Notes: generated by a model from the letters alone, not told the origin. Shown: positions 9,155-18,394, numbered from the stretch's first letter. The stretch: 64,000 nt of DNA from Desulfovibrionales bacterium (GCA_007693505.1 REDL01000050.1:42378-106377), one strand, 5' to 3'. Translations and numbers: made by a program.

Positions 9155-10056
9155 TCTTTGCTGTTGCCAGCGGCAAAGGGGGGACGGGGAAAACCACGGT
9201 CATCACCTCTCTGGCTGCCATTTGGGAGGGACCGGTAACCCTCGTTGATCTGGACGTGGAAGAGCCCAATCTGCATCTGTTTCTGAAGCCCAAGGTGATG
9301 CGGGAGACAGCGGCTATGCTGGAGGTTCCGGTTCACGATTCGGACAAGTGCAACCTGTGCGGGGAGTGCGCCATGTTTTGCCAATACAAGGCCTTGGCAA
9401 TCATGGGCAAAACCATGTTGTTCTATCCGGAAATGTGCCCCGGTTGCGGCGGGTGTCTGAAAATCTGCCCCGAGGGCGCTCTCAGTCCGGGCGGACGAGA
9501 GATTGGACGGATCGCCGAAGGCCAGACGGAGTTCGGACGTTTTTTTATGGGCCGGTTGCGGGTCGGAGAAGCCATGAGTCCGCCGCTGATGCAGCAGGTC
9601 AAACAACGGGTAGTGGCGCAGGGGAGTCATGCCGAGATGCCTGGAGGCATAGAGGGGTGCGTTCCGGACGATGTGTTGATTGACGCTCCTCCAGGGGTGA
9701 GTTGTCCGGCGATGCATGCCGTGATGGACGCGGACGCCATCGTACTGGTCACCGAGCCCACACCCTTTGGCTTGTACGACTTTCGCCTGGCCGTGGAGGC
9801 CTTTTCCATCATGCACAAACCCATGGGCGCGGTGGTCAACCGCGACGGGATCGGGGACCAGGGCGTGGAAGAGTACTGCCGGGAATCCGGCATTCCGATC
9901 TGGGCCCGTATCCCGAACAGCCTGGCTGTGGCCCAGGCTTACTCACGGGGAGAGATCGTCGCCAGAAAGCTGCCGGAACTGAACGGGATTTTTCAGGAGT
10001 TGAAAAAGCGGATGCGTGCCGCCGTCACCGTGTCCCGGGAGGTGGAACGTGCGTGA
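9151..10056 (+). CDS. MinD/Mrp-type ATPase with inserted double [4Fe-4S] ferredoxin domain (Orp cluster)
   Basis: The start is a GTG overlapping the preceding stop (GTGA). The 301-residue protein begins with a deviant Walker A (SGKGGTGKTT). It carries two [4Fe-4S] motifs, CNLCGECAMFCQ and CPGCGGCLKICP, inserted near residues 65-115, followed by the second ATPase half (DAPPGVSCPAMHAV, VTEPTPFGLYDF). This is the layout of the paired ATPases of the anaerobe-specific Orp complex, which in D. vulgaris interacts with ORP and affects division-septum placement. It lies in a tight + strand operon between the NifX-like gene and its paralogue at 10049. Confidence 0.85.
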   Translation: MIFAVASGKGGTGKTTVITSLAAIWEGPVTLVDLDVEEPNLHLFLKPKVMRETAAMLEVPVHDSDKCNLCGECAMFCQYKALAIMGKTMLFYPEMCPGCGGCLKICPEGALSPGGREIGRIAEGQTEFGRFFMGRLRVGEAMSPPLMQQVKQRVVAQGSHAEMPGGIEGCVPDDVLIDAPPGVSCPAMHAVMDADAIVLVTEPTPFGLYDFRLAVEAFSIMHKPMGAVVNRDGIGDQGVEEYCRESGIPIWARIPNSLAVAQAYSRGEIVARKLPELNGIFQELKKRMRAAVTVSREVERA

Positions 10057-10933
10057 GATCGTGATGATCAGCGGCAAGGGCGGCACGGGCAAGACCTGTA
10101 TCACCGCGGCCTTCGCGCATTTGGCCGACAATGCCATGGTCTGCGACCTGGATGTGGATGCGCCGGATCTGCACATGCTGTTGGCTCCGGTTGTCGAGGA
10201 AGAGCATGCGTTTCGCTCCGGGCACGAAGCGGTGATCAATCAAGAGCGATGCACGAAATGCGGCGTATGCGCGGAGCTCTGTCGCTTTGGGGCTGTGCGC
10301 GAAGACCAGGGGAAGTATGCCATCGACTCGTTGCGGTGCGAGGGTTGCAAGGTCTGTGTTCACTTCTGTCCCGAACAGGCCGTGGATTTCGTGGAAAAGC
10401 ACTGCGGGCTGTGGTTTGCCTCCATCATGCGCTTCGGGCCGATGATCCATGCCCGGCTGTTTCCTGGCGAGGAAACTTCCGGGCGGCTGGTGGCCCTGCT
10501 GAAGAAGGAGGCGCGCCTGCGAGCCAAGGCCCTGGGGTTGTCCCTGATTCTGTGTGACGGAACGCCGGGTATCGGGTGTCCGGTCATCAGCTCGCTTTCC
10601 GGCGCCAATCTGGCCGTGGTGGTCACCGAGCCGACACCGTCCGGACGGCATGATCTGGAGCGCGTGGCCGATCTGTGTCGACATTTCCGCATTCCCGTGG
10701 CCGTGATCGTGAACAAATTCGATCTGAATCCTGATAACAGCCGGGCCATCGAAGCGTATTGCCTCGAAAACGGGCATGCCGCACTGGGCATGCTGCCCTA
10801 TGACGAAGAGGTGACCAGGGCCATGGTCCAGGCCAAATGCATCACCGAGTGCCCGACCTCAACATTTGGCAACGATCTGCGTGAGATTTGGAAAAAAATC
10901 ATGGCTCATCACGTCGGATATTTGCCTCTCTGA
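10049..10933 (+). CDS. Second MinD/Mrp-type ferredoxin ATPase of the Orp cluster
   Basis: The GTG start at 10049 is chosen because GGGAGG lies 7 bases upstream and the preceding gene ends at 10056. The 294-residue protein has Walker A SGKGGTGKT, two [4Fe-4S] motifs (CTKCGVCAELCR and CEGCKVCVHFCP), and the DGTPGIGCPVIS and VVTEPTPSGRHDL segments of the ATPase core. It is a paralogue of the gene at 9151-10056; the two probably form a heterodimer, as proposed for other adjacent pairs of this family. A 90-base gap separates it from the next orp gene. Confidence 0.85.
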   Translation: MREIVMISGKGGTGKTCITAAFAHLADNAMVCDLDVDAPDLHMLLAPVVEEEHAFRSGHEAVINQERCTKCGVCAELCRFGAVREDQGKYAIDSLRCEGCKVCVHFCPEQAVDFVEKHCGLWFASIMRFGPMIHARLFPGEETSGRLVALLKKEARLRAKALGLSLILCDGTPGIGCPVISSLSGANLAVVVTEPTPSGRHDLERVADLCRHFRIPVAVIVNKFDLNPDNSRAIEAYCLENGHAALGMLPYDEEVTRAMVQAKCITECPTSTFGNDLREIWKKIMAHHVGYLPL

Positions 10934-11023
10934 GAAGTTGGAGAGGTATTGTATCCGTTTTCCCCGAAGTGTCATGCATAATGAACCATTTAACCAAACG
11001 ATATGTTCAAAGGAGAAGTCACC

Positions 11024-11401
11024 ATGGACACGTTGATTATCGCCGTTCCATCCGAAACGCCTGGTGGTCTGGATGCCGCCTTGGGGATGCACTTTGGCCA
11101 CTGCGATCTGTACACTATCGTGGAAGCCAATGGTGGAGAGATCGTGGACGTGCGAACACTGCCCAACGTCCCCCATCAGCAGGGTGGATGCATGGCCCCG
11201 GTCAACCACCTGGCCGGCAACGGCGTCAAGGTGCTTATTGCCGGAGGCATGGGGTTGCGTCCGTTGATGGGCTTCCAGCAAGCCGGTGTGCGTGTTGTTC
11301 ATGGAGCCGGAGCGCCTTCCGTAGGTCATGCGATCCAGGCCTTCCTGATGGACTCCCTGCCGACGTTCAGCACCGAGTACACCTGCGGCGGAGGGGCATA
11401 G
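11024..11401 (+). CDS. NifX-like cofactor-binding protein (ORP family)
   Basis: The 125-residue protein begins at an ATG preceded by CAAAGGAGAAG; an upstream ATG in frame (11003) lacks such a site. It has the family features GMHFGHCDLYTIVE, a central Gln/Cys-containing turn (PHQQGGCMAP), LIAGGMGLRPLMGF, and a C-terminal TCGGGA. It belongs to the dinitrogenase iron-molybdenum cofactor-binding family, to which ORP also belongs. It lies in the orp cluster between the second ATPase and a receiver-like gene, and is probably part of the same + strand transcript. Confidence 0.8.
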   Translation: MDTLIIAVPSETPGGLDAALGMHFGHCDLYTIVEANGGEIVDVRTLPNVPHQQGGCMAPVNHLAGNGVKVLIAGGMGLRPLMGFQQAGVRVVHGAGAPSVGHAIQAFLMDSLPTFSTEYTCGGGA

Positions 11402-11602
11402 AGCTGGCCGGACTATTGCTGCACATCAGCGACATCTTATGCGGAAAAGCCAGTGCAGCTGGAGGTTCAACCACAGGGGGTGCAGGGGGGACGGGGAGGA
11501 TATCCTGGAAAAGCAAGATTTCTTTCCCACGATCCCTGGGGTTCACACTCTGCCCATTTGCGTCGTTGTGTCGCAAGGTGTCGAAATCAAGGGAGGAGGC
11601 GC

Positions 11603-11986
11603 ATGCAGATACTGATAGCCACAAATCGTTCAGAGAAAAAATTTGCCAGTTTTTGCGATGCATTGCAAAATGGGGTGGAAAACGTGGAATTGTTGTTCAC
11701 CAACAATTGGTCCAATGGTCTGGCCGCGGTGAAGGCCATGCCGACGGGATTCCTGATCCTGGACCAGGGCCTGCCCGAAGGCGAACCTTTCGAGTTGATC
11801 CGGCAATTGTTGTCGGTGAACCCGGCGGTGAACTGTATCGTAGTCACCGACCTGGACAAGGAATCCTTCCACGAGGCCGGAGAAGGCCTGGGCATTTTCG
11901 CGCAATTACCCGTGGAGCCCAGCTTCGCGGACGGAGAAGACCTGGCTCGACGGATACAGTGGTTTATGGAAGGTTATCGCGCGTAA
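11603..11986 (+). CDS. Receiver-like protein of the orp cluster, function unknown
   Basis: The 127-residue protein starts at an ATG preceded by GGGAGGAGG. It has a response-regulator-like alternation of strands and helices, with an aspartate in GFLILDQGLP at the phospho-acceptor position. The N-terminal acidic pair and a clear C-terminal lysine are not visible, so it may be a degenerate receiver. A 201-base gap without a recognisable gene separates it from the NifX-like gene upstream, but orientation suggests the same operon. The D. vulgaris orp locus also contains a small protein of unknown function. A hairpin terminator follows at 12102. Confidence 0.65.
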   Translation: MQILIATNRSEKKFASFCDALQNGVENVELLFTNNWSNGLAAVKAMPTGFLILDQGLPEGEPFELIRQLLSVNPAVNCIVVTDLDKESFHEAGEGLGIFAQLPVEPSFADGEDLARRIQWFMEGYRA

Positions 11987-12101
11987 CTGTCGGTTCATGA
12001 TCCAGAACCTGAGAAAGGACCCGACTGGAGCATTCTTCAGGTTCTGCGAGTCACCATCGCGGGTTTGCGGTCCGACTGAAGCCGGCAAGACGCTTAAAAA
12101 A

Positions 12102-12126
12102 GCCAGGCCGCCCGATGCGGCCTGGT
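12102..12126. terminator. Bidirectional hairpin terminator between orp genes and DUF5320 gene
   Basis: GCCAGGCCGC and GCGGCCTGGT pair around a 5-base loop. On the minus strand the stem is followed by a run of six T, on the plus strand only by TT. It separates the converging orp operon (+) and the DUF5320 gene (-), and should work best for the minus-strand transcript. Confidence 0.75.
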
Positions 12127-12197
12127 TTGAGCGAGGAGAGGCAGGACGAGTTGATTGGAGCACTGCTAAGCGTTTCCTGCTCAATATTTGCCGTGAG

Positions 12198-12515
12198 CTA
12201 TGTCATGTTCTTGTATCGATGTAGACGTAAGTGTCGTTGCCTGGGACGGGTGCCGGGCATGCCATTTGGACCTATCCATGCACCAGTGTCGGTCGGAACG
12301 GATGGCGACGCCGGAACAGCCCCGCCGTCTTCCTGAGCGCGTCTTCCGTTTTGTTCCCGTACTTGCCCCCCTTGTCCCATGCCTTGGCCGCCTTGACCGC
12401 GGCAACCACCCCGGCCTCGCCCCCGGACTCGGCCTTGCCCCTGACGGCTATTCCCACTGCCCCAGCCACTGATCGCGCCCTGTTCCATGGGGCCGGTTCC
12501 ATCACCTCTTGGCAT
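12198..12515 (-). CDS. DUF5320-type glycine-rich small protein
   Basis: The 105-residue protein opens with MPRGDGTGPMEQGAISG, the signature start of DUF5320 proteins, which are often found beside NifX/ORP-type genes in anaerobes. A Gly/Arg/Gln-rich stretch follows. The start has an excellent ribosome site (ACAGGAGGTTGTC). The C-terminal third lacks the usual helical tail of the family, so a frameshift near 12350 or a divergent tail is possible. It runs toward the orp operon and has its own sigma54-like -24 element upstream at 12571-12587. Its function is unknown. Confidence 0.7.
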   Translation of the reverse strand: MPRGDGTGPMEQGAISGWGSGNSRQGQGRVRGRGRGGCRGQGGQGMGQGGQVREQNGRRAQEDGGAVPASPSVPTDTGAWIGPNGMPGTRPRQRHLRLHRYKNMT

Positions 12516-12570
12516 GACAACCTCCTGTGTGCTGTTCTTTGCTTGGAGTCAATGACCCATACTGAGGTTT

Positions 12571-12587
12571 ATCACAAACCATGCCAA
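12571..12587 (-). promoter_or_regulatory. Imperfect sigma54-like promoter before the DUF5320 gene
   Basis: Read on the minus strand, TTGGCATGGTTTGTGAT has a perfect -24 box; the -12 position reads GA instead of GC. The bases TTTGCTTGGCATG leading into it also occur at the orp promoter (8208-8220), which suggests common control. Activity is uncertain because of the poor -12. Confidence 0.4.
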
Positions 12588-12813
12588 GCAAAGATATTGG
12601 CATATTCAGAGTGATAGCGTGAGAAGACGGTGCGCTGAACATTGTCCGGGCTTTTTTTGCGCCCTTGAGGTGCGGTTGGGCTTATTTTGCTTCATTGTTG
12701 CGGTTGGCTTGCGAAGAAATCTGTTCGATAGTCAGGACAAATGCTTTCAAAAGTCGAATAGCCAATAGCACCACAGCGGCACTTCCATTTTTTATCGTCT
12801 GACCAGGATGTTC

Positions 12814-12899
12814 AACCACTGGGCACACGGGGAGCACGGGGAAAGAACACCAATATTTTTGAAAATATTTTCCCTGTGTTCCCCGTATGCCCAGTGGTT
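12814..12899. repeat. Long palindromic repeat element (ACCAC...GCAC family)
   Basis: Two arms of about 37 bases pair almost perfectly: the left begins AACCACTGGGCACACGGGG and the right ends ACGGGG-like complement CCCAGTGGTT, with a short AT loop. The arm follows the pattern ACCAC-ACACG-GCAC-AAAG, also seen at 59827-59909, so both may be copies of one mobile palindrome. The surrounding interval 12588-13054 otherwise holds nothing I recognise. Confidence 0.7.
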
Positions 12900-13054
12900 A
12901 AATCTTCAGCAAGATCGGCTGATGCCCAAAAATGTCGTTGTAGTGATAGGTAGGTTGGGTGACGTCTGGGCAAGGCGTGCTCCTGGCAGGGAGCTTGGCT
13001 TACTTGACTGATTAACGAGGAGCACTTCCTGGGTATCGCAAAGTGGGGACTTCA

Positions 13055-14983
13055 TCAGGGACAGGTTGTCGGCTGCTTTCGAGGCAGGGTGATGGTGAAG
13101 GTGCTGCCCCTGCCGGGTTCGGATTCCACCGCGATGGAACCGCCGTGTTTTTCGATGGTCTTGTTGGAGATGAACAGACCCAGGCCAGTGCCTTTGCTGC
13201 CTTTGGAAGAAAAAAACAGGGTGAAAATTTTGTCTCGGGTTTCCTTGTCCATGCCCTGGCCCTGGTCCTTGACCATAATGACGACGTTATCCGGGGTTGC
13301 CGATGCTGAAAATTCGACGTGGCGATGCGTGTCTTCAACTCCCTCGCAGGCATCTATTGCATTCTCCAGCAAATTGACCAAGGCCGCTGACAGGGCCGCG
13401 GCGTCGATTTCAAAGGAGCCGAGATTGTCTTCGGTATGAAAGGTTAATTGGACGTCTGCCTTGTCCGCTCGCGGGCGGATCAGTTCTGCTGTATCGCTCA
13501 GGAATTTCATCACGTCCAAATCTTGAATATCCAGATCCCGTGACTTGGCGTAATACAGAATATCCAACACCAGCTTGCGGACCTTGCCAATGATGTTCTT
13601 CAAGGTATCCAGAGCGTCCGTGACCTGGTCGGGGTGATTGTTCTTCAGTCCTGATTCCAGGCGGTACATGCCCCCGTCCAAAGCTGTGAGCAAGCCCTTG
13701 ACTCCGTGGGACATGGAGCCGAGCATGATCCCCAGTGAGGTCAAATGGTCCTGGAGACGGCGAATTTCGGTGATGTCGGTGTACATCTCAATGACCTGAT
13801 GGATTTCACCCTGGACATTGCGAATCGGCGAGGAGATCGCCAGTACATTGAGCTGCTCGCCTTCGCGGGTGGTAACCACGGTCTCCATCTGGTGGGATTC
13901 TCCGTCCTGGAGCGTCTGAAGCATTAAGCAGTCCGGGCAGGGAGCTTCCCGACCCTTCTTTTCGTGGTAGCATAACAGCCCTTCGGCTTCGTTAAACTTT
14001 TCCTTGAAGCGCCGGTTGGTTTCCGCCACGGTAAAATCCGGGTTTTGCACGGTAATGTAGCAGGGAACCTCATCGAAAAGGCGCTGGTATTTTTGCTGGG
14101 TGGCCAAGAGCTCATCCCGGAGGCGACTGAGTTCCGTCATGTCCACGGCGATGCACAAAACCAGGCCAACCTCGCCGCTTTTGTCCTGAATCGGTGACGT
14201 ATGGGCCGTGACCGGAATCGAGGCTTTTTCTTTCCCGGCCAGGGTGATTTTGCGGCGTTGACCACCACCCGTTCTGAAGGTCTCCTGGACCGGACAGGTG
14301 GATTCGGTGAAAGACTCCGGAGTGTACATCTCCTGGGTATGCATGCCGTTGCAGTCGCCAATGCGCTCCCTGAAGAGGCTGTTGCAGGCGACGACCTGCA
14401 GATCCTGGTTGTGCAGGGATACGAGGCAGGGGAGCTCGTTGAAAAGTCCGGTTCGGTCTTCAACTTCGTTGGAAATACGCGAAAGAAAGTCACTGAATTT
14501 TTCCACCATCTGGCCGGCAGCGGTCTGTCGTTCCAGTTCGACAATACGTTGGGTTTTTTCTTCCACAAGCCGTTCGAGATTCTCTGTGTAGTCTCGAAGC
14601 TGGCGCTTCATCACAATTTTTTCTCGAACCCGGTTCAGGGAGATTTCCATTACATCGTCGTTGATCGGCTTGGTGATGAAGTCCGCTGCTTCATTCTTCA
14701 AAGCCTCAATGGCGAGTTCCAAATCCCCATGACCGGTGATAATCACCACCTCTATGTCGGGATGGTCCATCTTGAGCCGACGCATCAGTTCAATGCCGTC
14801 CATGACAGGCATCTTGATGTCCGTAAGCACGATCGAAGGCTGAAAATCTTCGAGAATCTGCAGAGCGACCTGTCCATTCTCAGCAGTCTTGATCTCGTAG
14901 CCCATGTCTTCCAGGGTCAGACCGAGAAACCGCCTGATCCCCTCTTCGTCATCGACGAGCAGCAGTTTTCTATCCGTGTTCAT
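13055..14983 (-). CDS. Hybrid sensor: receiver, two PAS domains, histidine kinase
   Basis: The 642-residue soluble protein starts with a receiver domain (DDEE at 11-14, phospho-acceptor Asp55 in LTDIKMP, Lys105), followed by a coiled linker (about 125-160), PAS domains at about 180-290 and 300-410, a histidine phosphotransfer helix with His426 (SMSHGVKG), and an HATPase domain (NLLENAID, GTGLGLF). The second PAS carries CX10CX2C (Cys338, 349, 352), the same spacing as in the kinase at 799-3201. An N-terminal receiver suggests it is itself controlled by another kinase. It lies on the hmc strand, 540 bases downstream of the response regulator at 15522; a link to hmc is inferred. Confidence 0.85.
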   Translation of the reverse strand: MNTDRKLLLVDDEEGIRRFLGLTLEDMGYEIKTAENGQVALQILEDFQPSIVLTDIKMPVMDGIELMRRLKMDHPDIEVVIITGHGDLELAIEALKNEAADFITKPINDDVMEISLNRVREKIVMKRQLRDYTENLERLVEEKTQRIVELERQTAAGQMVEKFSDFLSRISNEVEDRTGLFNELPCLVSLHNQDLQVVACNSLFRERIGDCNGMHTQEMYTPESFTESTCPVQETFRTGGGQRRKITLAGKEKASIPVTAHTSPIQDKSGEVGLVLCIAVDMTELSRLRDELLATQQKYQRLFDEVPCYITVQNPDFTVAETNRRFKEKFNEAEGLLCYHEKKGREAPCPDCLMLQTLQDGESHQMETVVTTREGEQLNVLAISSPIRNVQGEIHQVIEMYTDITEIRRLQDHLTSLGIMLGSMSHGVKGLLTALDGGMYRLESGLKNNHPDQVTDALDTLKNIIGKVRKLVLDILYYAKSRDLDIQDLDVMKFLSDTAELIRPRADKADVQLTFHTEDNLGSFEIDAAALSAALVNLLENAIDACEGVEDTHRHVEFSASATPDNVVIMVKDQGQGMDKETRDKIFTLFFSSKGSKGTGLGLFISNKTIEKHGGSIAVESEPGRGSTFTITLPRKQPTTCP

Positions 14984-15521
14984 GGTGACTCCAAAAGAAA
15001 ATAGAAATGCGTTGTCTATGTTTACAGATTTCTACCAAAATCCGCTTTGCCTAGCAAAATCGCGGAGAAGCGAGGCCATGGCGGAGTAAATGAATCATGA
15101 CTCGCGGCAATGTGTTGCCAAACCGGATACGCATATCTCAACAACAACAGCCGAGGAGCAGAGTGCTCCGAGAGACTGTTGTTTCGCAAGTCGGACCCCA
15201 GCGAAGGAAAGCAGCCAAATATCGCATTTACTGAACAGGCGCCTGGGAGGGTGCCTTGCGGATTTTATCTTACCGGTGTGGCTGGATAACCGTCATGCCA
15301 TGCAGATCGGCGATTCCGTCGTTCTTTGAACAACCGAGCGAATGTTCAAGAATTAAAGGGGAAGAGCAGAAAAGGCAAACAGTACCAGAGTGGAAATTGC
15401 CGCCAAATGGCTCAGCGGCGGCCAGAGACAGAGGTATAGAGAGCGGGAGGGTGCCGCGCCCGCCCCTGATCAGGTATGGCAGGAGCGGATGCGGCAAGGT
15501 GGGCAGCAGGTGGAGCTGGGG
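14984..15521. other. Intergenic region between hybrid kinase and response regulator
   Basis: No convincing gene on either strand. A complex inverted repeat at 15143-15183 (AACAACAG, GGAGC, GCTCC, CTGTTGTT) could form a hairpin but has no T-run. Confidence 0.4.
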
Positions 15522-15875
15522 TCAGCCGATAGTCTGTTTGACGATCTTCATCAGCTCGTCGCGGTCGAAGGGCTTGGTCAGGCTGGCGACGGCTTTTTGG
15601 ATCGCATACTGGTTGGAAGGCAGGCCGCTGATTACAATGATCGGGATTTTTTTCAGTTCCGGATTCTGGGTCAGTTTGCGATAAAAGCGTGGACCCCATT
15701 CATTGGGCATTTCCAGGTCAAGGGTGATCAGGTCCGGCTTTTCCTTGGCCACAATGTCGTGCGCCTCGGAGCCGTCGTTGGCTTCCACGGTTTCATAGCC
15801 GTTGTCCTTGAACAGCTGGGTCAGGTACGAGGTGATTTCCTTGTCGTCGTCGACGACCATGATTTTCTTCGCCAC
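15522..15875 (-). CDS. Single-domain response regulator (CheY-like)
   Basis: The start is a GTG preceded by AGGAGGTGTACT. The 117-residue protein is a stand-alone receiver: acidic triad VVDDDKE at about 9-11, phospho-acceptor in LITLDLEMP (about Asp54), and Lys in SLTKPF. There is no output domain. In D. vulgaris the hmc operon is followed by the regulator gene rrf1; this gene lies downstream of hmcF with a Usp gene between, so a similar link is plausible but unproven. A strong hairpin (15991-16023) separates it from the Usp gene. Confidence 0.85.
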   Translation of the reverse strand: MAKKIMVVDDDKEITSYLTQLFKDNGYETVEANDGSEAHDIVAKEKPDLITLDLEMPNEWGPRFYRKLTQNPELKKIPIIVISGLPSNQYAIQKAVASLTKPFDRDELMKIVKQTIG

Positions 15876-15990
15876 AGTACACCTCCTGGTGAGATTCGGA
15901 ATGAACTTCCAATCCTTGAGGTTGCCGAAATCTACAAGAGCCTGGAGTGCATGCCAAAGCTTTCCGTCTTGCATGCGACGCTCTACAATT

Positions 15991-16023
15991 CCACCGCCCG
16001 GGTTCGGAGACACCGGGCGGTGG
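15991..16023. terminator. GC-rich hairpin between Usp and response regulator genes
   Basis: CCACCGCCCGG and CCGGGCGGTGG pair over 11 bases with an 11-base loop, 20 bases after the Usp stop. No T-run follows, so it may be a weak terminator or an RNA-stabilising stem at the end of the hmc-usp message. Confidence 0.5.
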
Positions 16024-16043
16024 ACGAAATGCTCGCAATATTT

Positions 16044-16943
16044 CTAGACCTTGTCCGGTCTGTTCACGCTGACCACCGGGCAGTTGGCGCGGAGGATCAC
16101 TTGTTCCAGAGTCGACCCCATGCTGGCCTGTTCCGGGTCCAGGTCTCGGGTGTTGTGGGCCAGGACGATCAGGTCAGCCATGCGCTCACGGGCAATCTTG
16201 ACGATTTCCACGTATGGATTGCCTTCCCATACGTCGACTTCAAAGTTCTTGAACTCGCCCATCTTGGGACCATACACGTCCCGAAGTCGTTTGCGAAGCG
16301 AGATGAGTTTGTCTTCGATGTCGCTCTGGGCCAAAACCTTGCTGGTGATATCCAGGGCGTGGAACAGGGTCATTTCGCAATCGAATTCCTTGGCCATGGA
16401 CAAGGCGTACTTGAAAGCGCTTTCCGATTGCTTGGAAAAGTCCGTGGCAAAGACAATATGGGAGAAGCCGCCCATATACGACGCAGATTCGCGGTGTACG
16501 GTCATAACGGGGCATTTGGCCGCCTTGGCCACTCGTTGCAGGGTGCTTCCGGGGTAGCCTTTGGAATAGACCGCGCTGGAGTCGCCGGAATGCGCACCCA
16601 TGATGATCATGTCCACATCTTCGCTGCGGGCGGCTCGGAGTATTTCCCGGTGCGGCAGACCCGTGGCCAAAAGTATGCGGGAATTTTTGCATTCTTCGAG
16701 TTGCTTGGCGTAGGTGGTCTTCAGCTCCTCCTCAACCCAGGCCATGTAGTCTTCGTCTACCGACACGGCCTCCTGGGAACGAACGTCACTGACTTCCTGA
16801 TAGGAAAAGCCTTTTTTAGGCACGCCGGCGACGTGAAAGAGCAGCAGTTCCGCATCATACCGCTTGGCCATCTCAAAGGCTACCCGCGCGGCCCCGAAAC
16901 TGGCCGGGGAGCCTGTTGTCGCCAATAGAATCTTTTTCTTCAT
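16044..16943 (-). CDS. Tandem universal stress protein downstream of hmc
   Basis: The 299-residue protein has two Usp domains (about 1-150 and 158-297). Each starts with a strand of the type KKILLATTGS or SHIVFATDFS and ends with CPVMTVHRE or CPVVSVNRP. The segment MGAHSGDSS and following residues in the first domain resemble a nucleotide-binding loop. It lies 47 bases after hmcF on the same strand, so it is probably the last gene of the hmc transcript. Usp genes also accompany the persulfide reductase (5464) and stand alone at 40627 in this window. Confidence 0.85.
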   Translation of the reverse strand: MKKKILLATTGSPASFGAARVAFEMAKRYDAELLLFHVAGVPKKGFSYQEVSDVRSQEAVSVDEDYMAWVEEELKTTYAKQLEECKNSRILLATGLPHREILRAARSEDVDMIIMGAHSGDSSAVYSKGYPGSTLQRVAKAAKCPVMTVHRESASYMGGFSHIVFATDFSKQSESAFKYALSMAKEFDCEMTLFHALDITSKVLAQSDIEDKLISLRKRLRDVYGPKMGEFKNFEVDVWEGNPYVEIVKIARERMADLIVLAHNTRDLDPEQASMGSTLEQVILRANCPVVSVNRPDKV

Positions 16944-16990
16944 GAGTTACCTCGTATGTGCTGACTGTTGGTGCGACAATGCGGAGTCTC

Positions 16991-18394
16991 TTACTCTTCG
17001 CCTTCCTCGTCCTGGGGCTTGAGGTGATCCGGGACGATCATCATCTTGATCACCAACGGCTTGAGGAAGGACCAGCGGATGCCCATGGGGTATTCCTCCT
17101 CAAGATCGCGGATGGCATCCCAGCAATTATGGCAGGGGGCGACCACGAGTTTGGCACCGGTATCCATGATCTGCTGCCGCTTCTTGAGCAGGGCGATGTT
17201 GCGTTGCGGCCGGTACTTGCCGATCCCGTTGAACCCACCGCCACCGCCGCAGCAGTAGTTGTATTCCTTGTTCGGAGCCATTTCCACGAAGTAGCCCGGT
17301 TCCACCAGATAGCTCATGATTTCCCGGGTGATGTTCTTCAGGCCCTGGTTGCGGACATAATTGCAGGAATCCTGCAATGTAACCAGCTCCTTGATCCGCT
17401 TGGCCGGGTCGATCTTGATCCGCCCGGTGCGCAGCATCTCCGCCAGCCACTCCACATAATGGAGAAAGGGCCTCGGCGGTTGGCCGTCTTCCCGGCCGGC
17501 CCAGTAGGGCCCTTCGATCACCGTGGCCCGGTGCGCGTGGCCGCATTCCGTACCCACGACCCGCTTGGGCCGTAACCGTTCGATGGCGTCATAGACATGC
17601 AGGACGTTTTGCTTGCAGCCTTCCCAGTCGCCGGCGAACAGAGTCAACGAGGTCTGTTCCCAACCTTCGGAGGGCACGGTCCAGTTTTCGCCGGCCACAT
17701 GGAAGAGGATCGCCGCCTCGGCAATGTCTTCGGGATAGTGTTTGGCCTCGCGGGCATTGAGGGTGTACATGATGTCCGCGTCTTCCTTGTCCACAGGAAT
17801 TTCCAGGCCAGGCCACTCTTCACAGTTCTCGTCGGCCATCCATTCGCAGGTGTCCACCCAGTCCTCGGTGGTCACGTCCATCTGGGCCTTGTACACCCGG
17901 TGCATTCCGGAACCAATCTTCAATTCCCAGGGGACAAATCCCTGGGAGAAAAGCAGGCCCCGCAGGTAGGAGAACATCACGCCCATGTCGATGCCGTGGG
18001 GGCAAAACTGGCCGCAGCGGTTGCAGCAGGTGCACCAGCTCCAGGCGATGTCCATGCAATTGCGCATAAAGGCGTTGTCCACCTTGCCCTTGCGCTTGAC
18101 GATCTCACCCAGGGTGGCGTGGATTTTGGCGGAAGGGACCTGGCGGGGGTCCCTGCCGTTGCATTCGTAGAGAAAGCAGCTGTCCGCGCACAACCCGCAT
18201 TTGGCGCAGACATTCAGCCAGGTTTTCAATCGGGATTTCATGGTATTCTGGATGGCGGACCACAGTTTGTCCGTGTCCACCTCCAGTTGCTCCATTTCCG
18301 CGTAGTATTGCTTGCCGCCCTTGTCCGAGAGCGTCAGCTTGAGTTGCTCGTCGGTGGTGATGGGCTGCCTGTTGCATAGAGTACCTTCGGGCAT
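16991..18394 (-). CDS. hmcF: HmcF, cytoplasmic HdrD-like iron-sulfur subunit of the Hmc complex
   Basis: The 467-residue protein has two [4Fe-4S] ferredoxin motifs ([12 protein letters not shown] near 62-73 and [12 protein letters not shown] near 120-131) and cysteine-rich CCG-type segments ([22 protein letters not shown]) like heterodisulfide reductase subunit D. HmcF is the cytoplasmic face of the Hmc complex and exchanges electrons with a still unknown partner. No membrane helices are seen. It is the sixth gene of the operon, 51 bases after hmcE. Confidence 0.9.
   Translation of the reverse strand: MPEGTLCNRQPITTDEQLKLTLSDKGGKQYYAEMEQLEVDTDKLWSAIQNTMKSRLKTWLNVCAKCGLCADSCFLYECNGRDPRQVPSAKIHATLGEIVKRKGKVDNAFMRNCMDIAWSWCTCCNRCGQFCPHGIDMGVMFSYLRGLLFSQGFVPWELKIGSGMHRVYKAQMDVTTEDWVDTCEWMADENCEEWPGLEIPVDKEDADIMYTLNAREAKHYPEDIAEAAILFHVAGENWTVPSEGWEQTSLTLFAGDWEGCKQNVLHVYDAIERLRPKRVVGTECGHAHRATVIEGPYWAGREDGQPPRPFLHYVEWLAEMLRTGRIKIDPAKRIKELVTLQDSCNYVRNQGLKNITREIMSYLVEPGYFVEMAPNKEYNYCCGGGGGFNGIGKYRPQRNIALLKKRQQIMDTGAKLVVAPCHNCWDAIRDLEEEYPMGIRWSFLKPLVIKMMIVPDHLKPQDEEGEE

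Noticed and set aside
10888..12000. 370-codon + strand frame across the orp genes
   Set aside because: It runs out of phase over two genes with good ribosome sites and family matches.
15390..16928. 512-codon + strand frame
   Set aside because: Antisense shadow of the Usp and response-regulator genes, without recognisable domains.
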